Positions 61,639 through 64,000 of a DNA stretch of 64,000 nucleotides are shown here, piece after piece (positions within the stretch are counted from its first letter, which is position 1; each line of letters begins with the position of its first letter). Origin of the DNA: Diphasiastrum complanatum (Eukaryota; Streptophyta; Lycopodiopsida; Lycopodiales; Lycopodiaceae). The notes below the pieces were generated by a model. That model searched no databases. It saw only the letters and a list, made by a program, of their open reading frames with translations, and was not told the DNA's origin. The stretch lies in NCBI GenBank assembly GCA_029204225.1, contig CM055110.1, positions 32,052,299 to 32,116,298 on the forward strand. The letters run 5' to 3'. The position numbers and the translations under genes were made by a program.

Positions 61639-63087
61639 ATAAATTCTAACTATAAATAGTAGGTAGGACTTGAAGAAAGGAGGACCATTTTCCATTTGCA
61701 TATGTGGAAGATTTTGGAGCAATACTATCATCTCATCTTTGGCTCTCTTCTACATGTGTGTAGAAATCTTGTTGAATGCTTAATAGATGTGCATTTTGGT
61801 GATTCATTGAATGCATTTTTGCCATAGTGCAACTTGTTAATGGAGTTTAGGATTAGATATGAACATGTGTTGATTAAATATGATTTTCTTTCATTTTGGT
61901 AAGTGGTTTTAATCAGACTAGTGAGCTAGTGCAGAAATCAGCTAACATCAAAGGAAGTGATTGGTGATGCAACTATACTTGGCCTATGTCTACATTTAGA
62001 ATCATCTTTGTATCTTGAATACACATACTGTAATTCCATATAACCTTTGGGTGATTGCAAGAGATTTCACAAATACAGAGGGCATTGTAGATGGTCTAGT
62101 CATTATTCAATCTTGATAGATTCAAATCTCAATTATGTGAATCACATTTGTTGTACATGTAAATGATTGTATGGATATTATCAAAATGGATGCCACATTA
62201 TATTTTGATCATAGTTACGAGTATTCAGGATGCAAAATTGGAGATTGTTAATTGGATATGATATTTGAAAGTGAATTTAAAATTCTTGGTGATCAGATGG
62301 GCTACATGTCACTAGATATGAGTTTTTTAATAGTTGAATTACACTTGATATAGATTGATGATGAGGATGAGTCAAATTTGACAGGGCTCAGACTTGATGA
62401 GATGGAAATAACATAAATTGATATTAGATCAAAGTGATGATGTATATAATAACTTTATAAAGATAGAATAATGATTAAGCGATGACATGTTTTCAACATG
62501 TAACTTCGAACTAGTTCCAGATGTAGGTAAATAAATGACATGGCACAAAAATTTCGGCTTTCTCAATTAGACTTGTCCTCCCAAAAAATACAAGATTATA
62601 TTACGTGGAGATTTCAATTAGACATGCAAGTTTTAGAAAATTTTTAGAGAGAGAAAATGAGTTAAGTCCAATGTTTTAGCTCGCATTTGGGTCAATGAAT
62701 AAATCAAACATAGTGTAGTCTAGTTTCCCAACAAATGAGTATGAATGTCTAGTCAATAGGACGATAAATTAAGTTGGCAAATCAAAAAATTTAGGCCTAT
62801 CCACTTCACAAGATTTAAAACATATTGTAATTCCAACAGGGCAAGTCTCAATACTAAACATAGGCTTGTCATTATGTAGTGTTGGTGATCACCTAGGAAG
62901 TTGCACTTTAATACTTTTACATCAGGTTTACCTCTTTTCTCCTTTGGAATGTGAGCGAAGGCTTTTGTCCAAAAATCCTCAAGTGACTCATTTTGGCTTC
63001 CTGTTGGTGAATGCTTATTCTAGTTTTAACTTTGGTATTGCATTGGTAGGACTCCTATTCTGGAGATAAACTGTGATATTGCAATCC
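61639..63087. other. AT-rich non-coding stretch
   Basis: No gene, element end or repeat that I can support. A 67-codon frame at 62866-63069 has no recognisable motif. Confidence 0.4.
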
Positions 63088-63189
63088 CTTACGTGTAAGA
63101 AAATCAATGTGTTAATTTATAGATTCATTGCAGATAAAATTATATGCAATGAATCTATAAATTAACATATTGATTTTCTTACATGTAAG
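63088..63189 (+). repeat. 45-bp-stem hairpin with 12-base loop
   Basis: The arm 63088-63132 (begins CTTACGTGTAAG) is the reverse complement of 63145-63189 (ends CTTACATGTAAG) except at two positions. Both exceptions would be G-U pairs in a plus-strand RNA, so all 45 positions can pair. The outer 12 bases of the right arm are themselves a perfect palindrome. Could be a tiny foldback or MITE relic, or a small-RNA hairpin. No evidence of transcription is visible. Confidence 0.85.
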
Positions 63190-64000
63190 AAAAAGACAAG
63201 AGCTAATCAGAACTTGCAAAGATCTTTCATCGACAATTGACATTGCAGAAGAACATGTATAAATTCATGAATTTAATCAATAAAAGAAAGCCACAAGTTG
63301 GGCTTTAGTACAATTGTACAAATTTAATGTCTTTCTTCATGAATCTATATAGTGCAATTTATGCATTTGAGACATTATCAAATCTCCGTTCTTTGCTCTC
63401 TATAGCTCTATCTATATGTACATCATTAGTGTCGTGCCCCTATGGGAGTACAACATATGGTACTACCAAGGATGCTAAAGATTAACTCTTGTTTGAATTT
63501 GTACACATGGTAGCTTGCATAGTCACTAGGCAAAATTTGCAAGCCAATCAATATCAGAACATCAATTATTGATACTAAATAAAAGGATGACTAGTATTGT
63601 AGAAACTATATCAAAATTGGATTACAACTTACCTTTGCAAGATCAACATCCTCCTAAAAATTAAACCACTCAAAGAATAGATTCGCATTGTACAACGTAC
63701 AACATCCGTAGTTTAATGAGTCATTTTGATAAAGATTATCTGCAATGTAATATCAGTTGACAACTGAGTGCATTTCGGAAGGCGACACCGATTTGGCTTT
63801 CAAATTGGTGGAAAAGCGGTGAGTGGCCTGGTAAGGGAAAAAGTGCAGGTCATTATTTTCAACTTCTGACATTACTGTTGGCCTCGACATATTGTTCTTA
63901 GCCTAAGGCAGAAGTTTCAAGCAGTTTTGCGATGGCAAACATGGGAAGAGTCCATTTTGAGTGAAAAGCAAATTGGATGGGATTTCCAACTATGCAGTGT
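63190..64000. other. Non-coding stretch to the window end
   Basis: No gene recognised. Contains short palindromes AAATTCATGAATTT and GTACAATTGTAC near 63262-63325, which are unremarkable in AT-rich DNA. Confidence 0.4.

Noticed and set aside
62866-63069. A 67-codon plus-strand frame
   Set aside because: No motif, short, and in AT-rich DNA where such frames occur by chance.

Overview
This 64 kb window is repeat-rich, AT-rich nuclear DNA from a land plant. The evidence is at least six Ty1/copia-type fragments or elements, initiator-Met-tRNA primer-binding sites (TGGTATCAGAGC and variants), and the first two exons of a plant-type cytochrome P450 with GT/AG introns. I cannot place the species. 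No complete host gene, tRNA, rRNA or CRISPR array is visible.

Layout. 1-6284: an integrase fragment, the 5' part of a copia element, an LTR inserted in its gag, and a broken, more GC-rich reading frame of an unassigned mobile-element-type protein. 6285-8677: truncated Copia A. 8678-21028: a foldback structure with two inverted arms of about 5 kb around a loop of about 1.9 kb; the loop holds the captured P450 exons. The arms contain long degenerate arrays of GTCGGATG-type motifs and A-tracts. 21668-27601: a 5.9 kb LTR retrotransposon with perfect target-site duplications, no recognisable pol, and long acidic D/N/Q-rich reading frames. 28952-39325: Copia C (minus), Copia D (minus, nearly complete) and Copia E (plus). 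40276-44290: an uninterrupted (GA)91 tract next to 3.7 kb of degenerate satellite-like DNA. 44905-45057: another copia gag fragment. 46949-61638: a second, one-armed copy of the foldback locus with the same P450 fragment, interrupted by Copia B. 63088-63189: a near-perfect hairpin.

The two foldback loci are related in detail. Copia A and Copia B sit at the same nucleotide of homologous arms with the same GATCT target duplication, while the third arm (15457-21028) has the empty site. The copia insertion therefore predates duplication of the arms. The most unusual content is this gene-fragment-carrying foldback family and the LTR element with acidic reading frames. Copia D has mosaic LTRs and no target duplication, which suggests inter-element recombination. 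All boundaries were placed by eye, so array and arm edges are approximate; LTR edges are exact where the terminal inverted bases are given.
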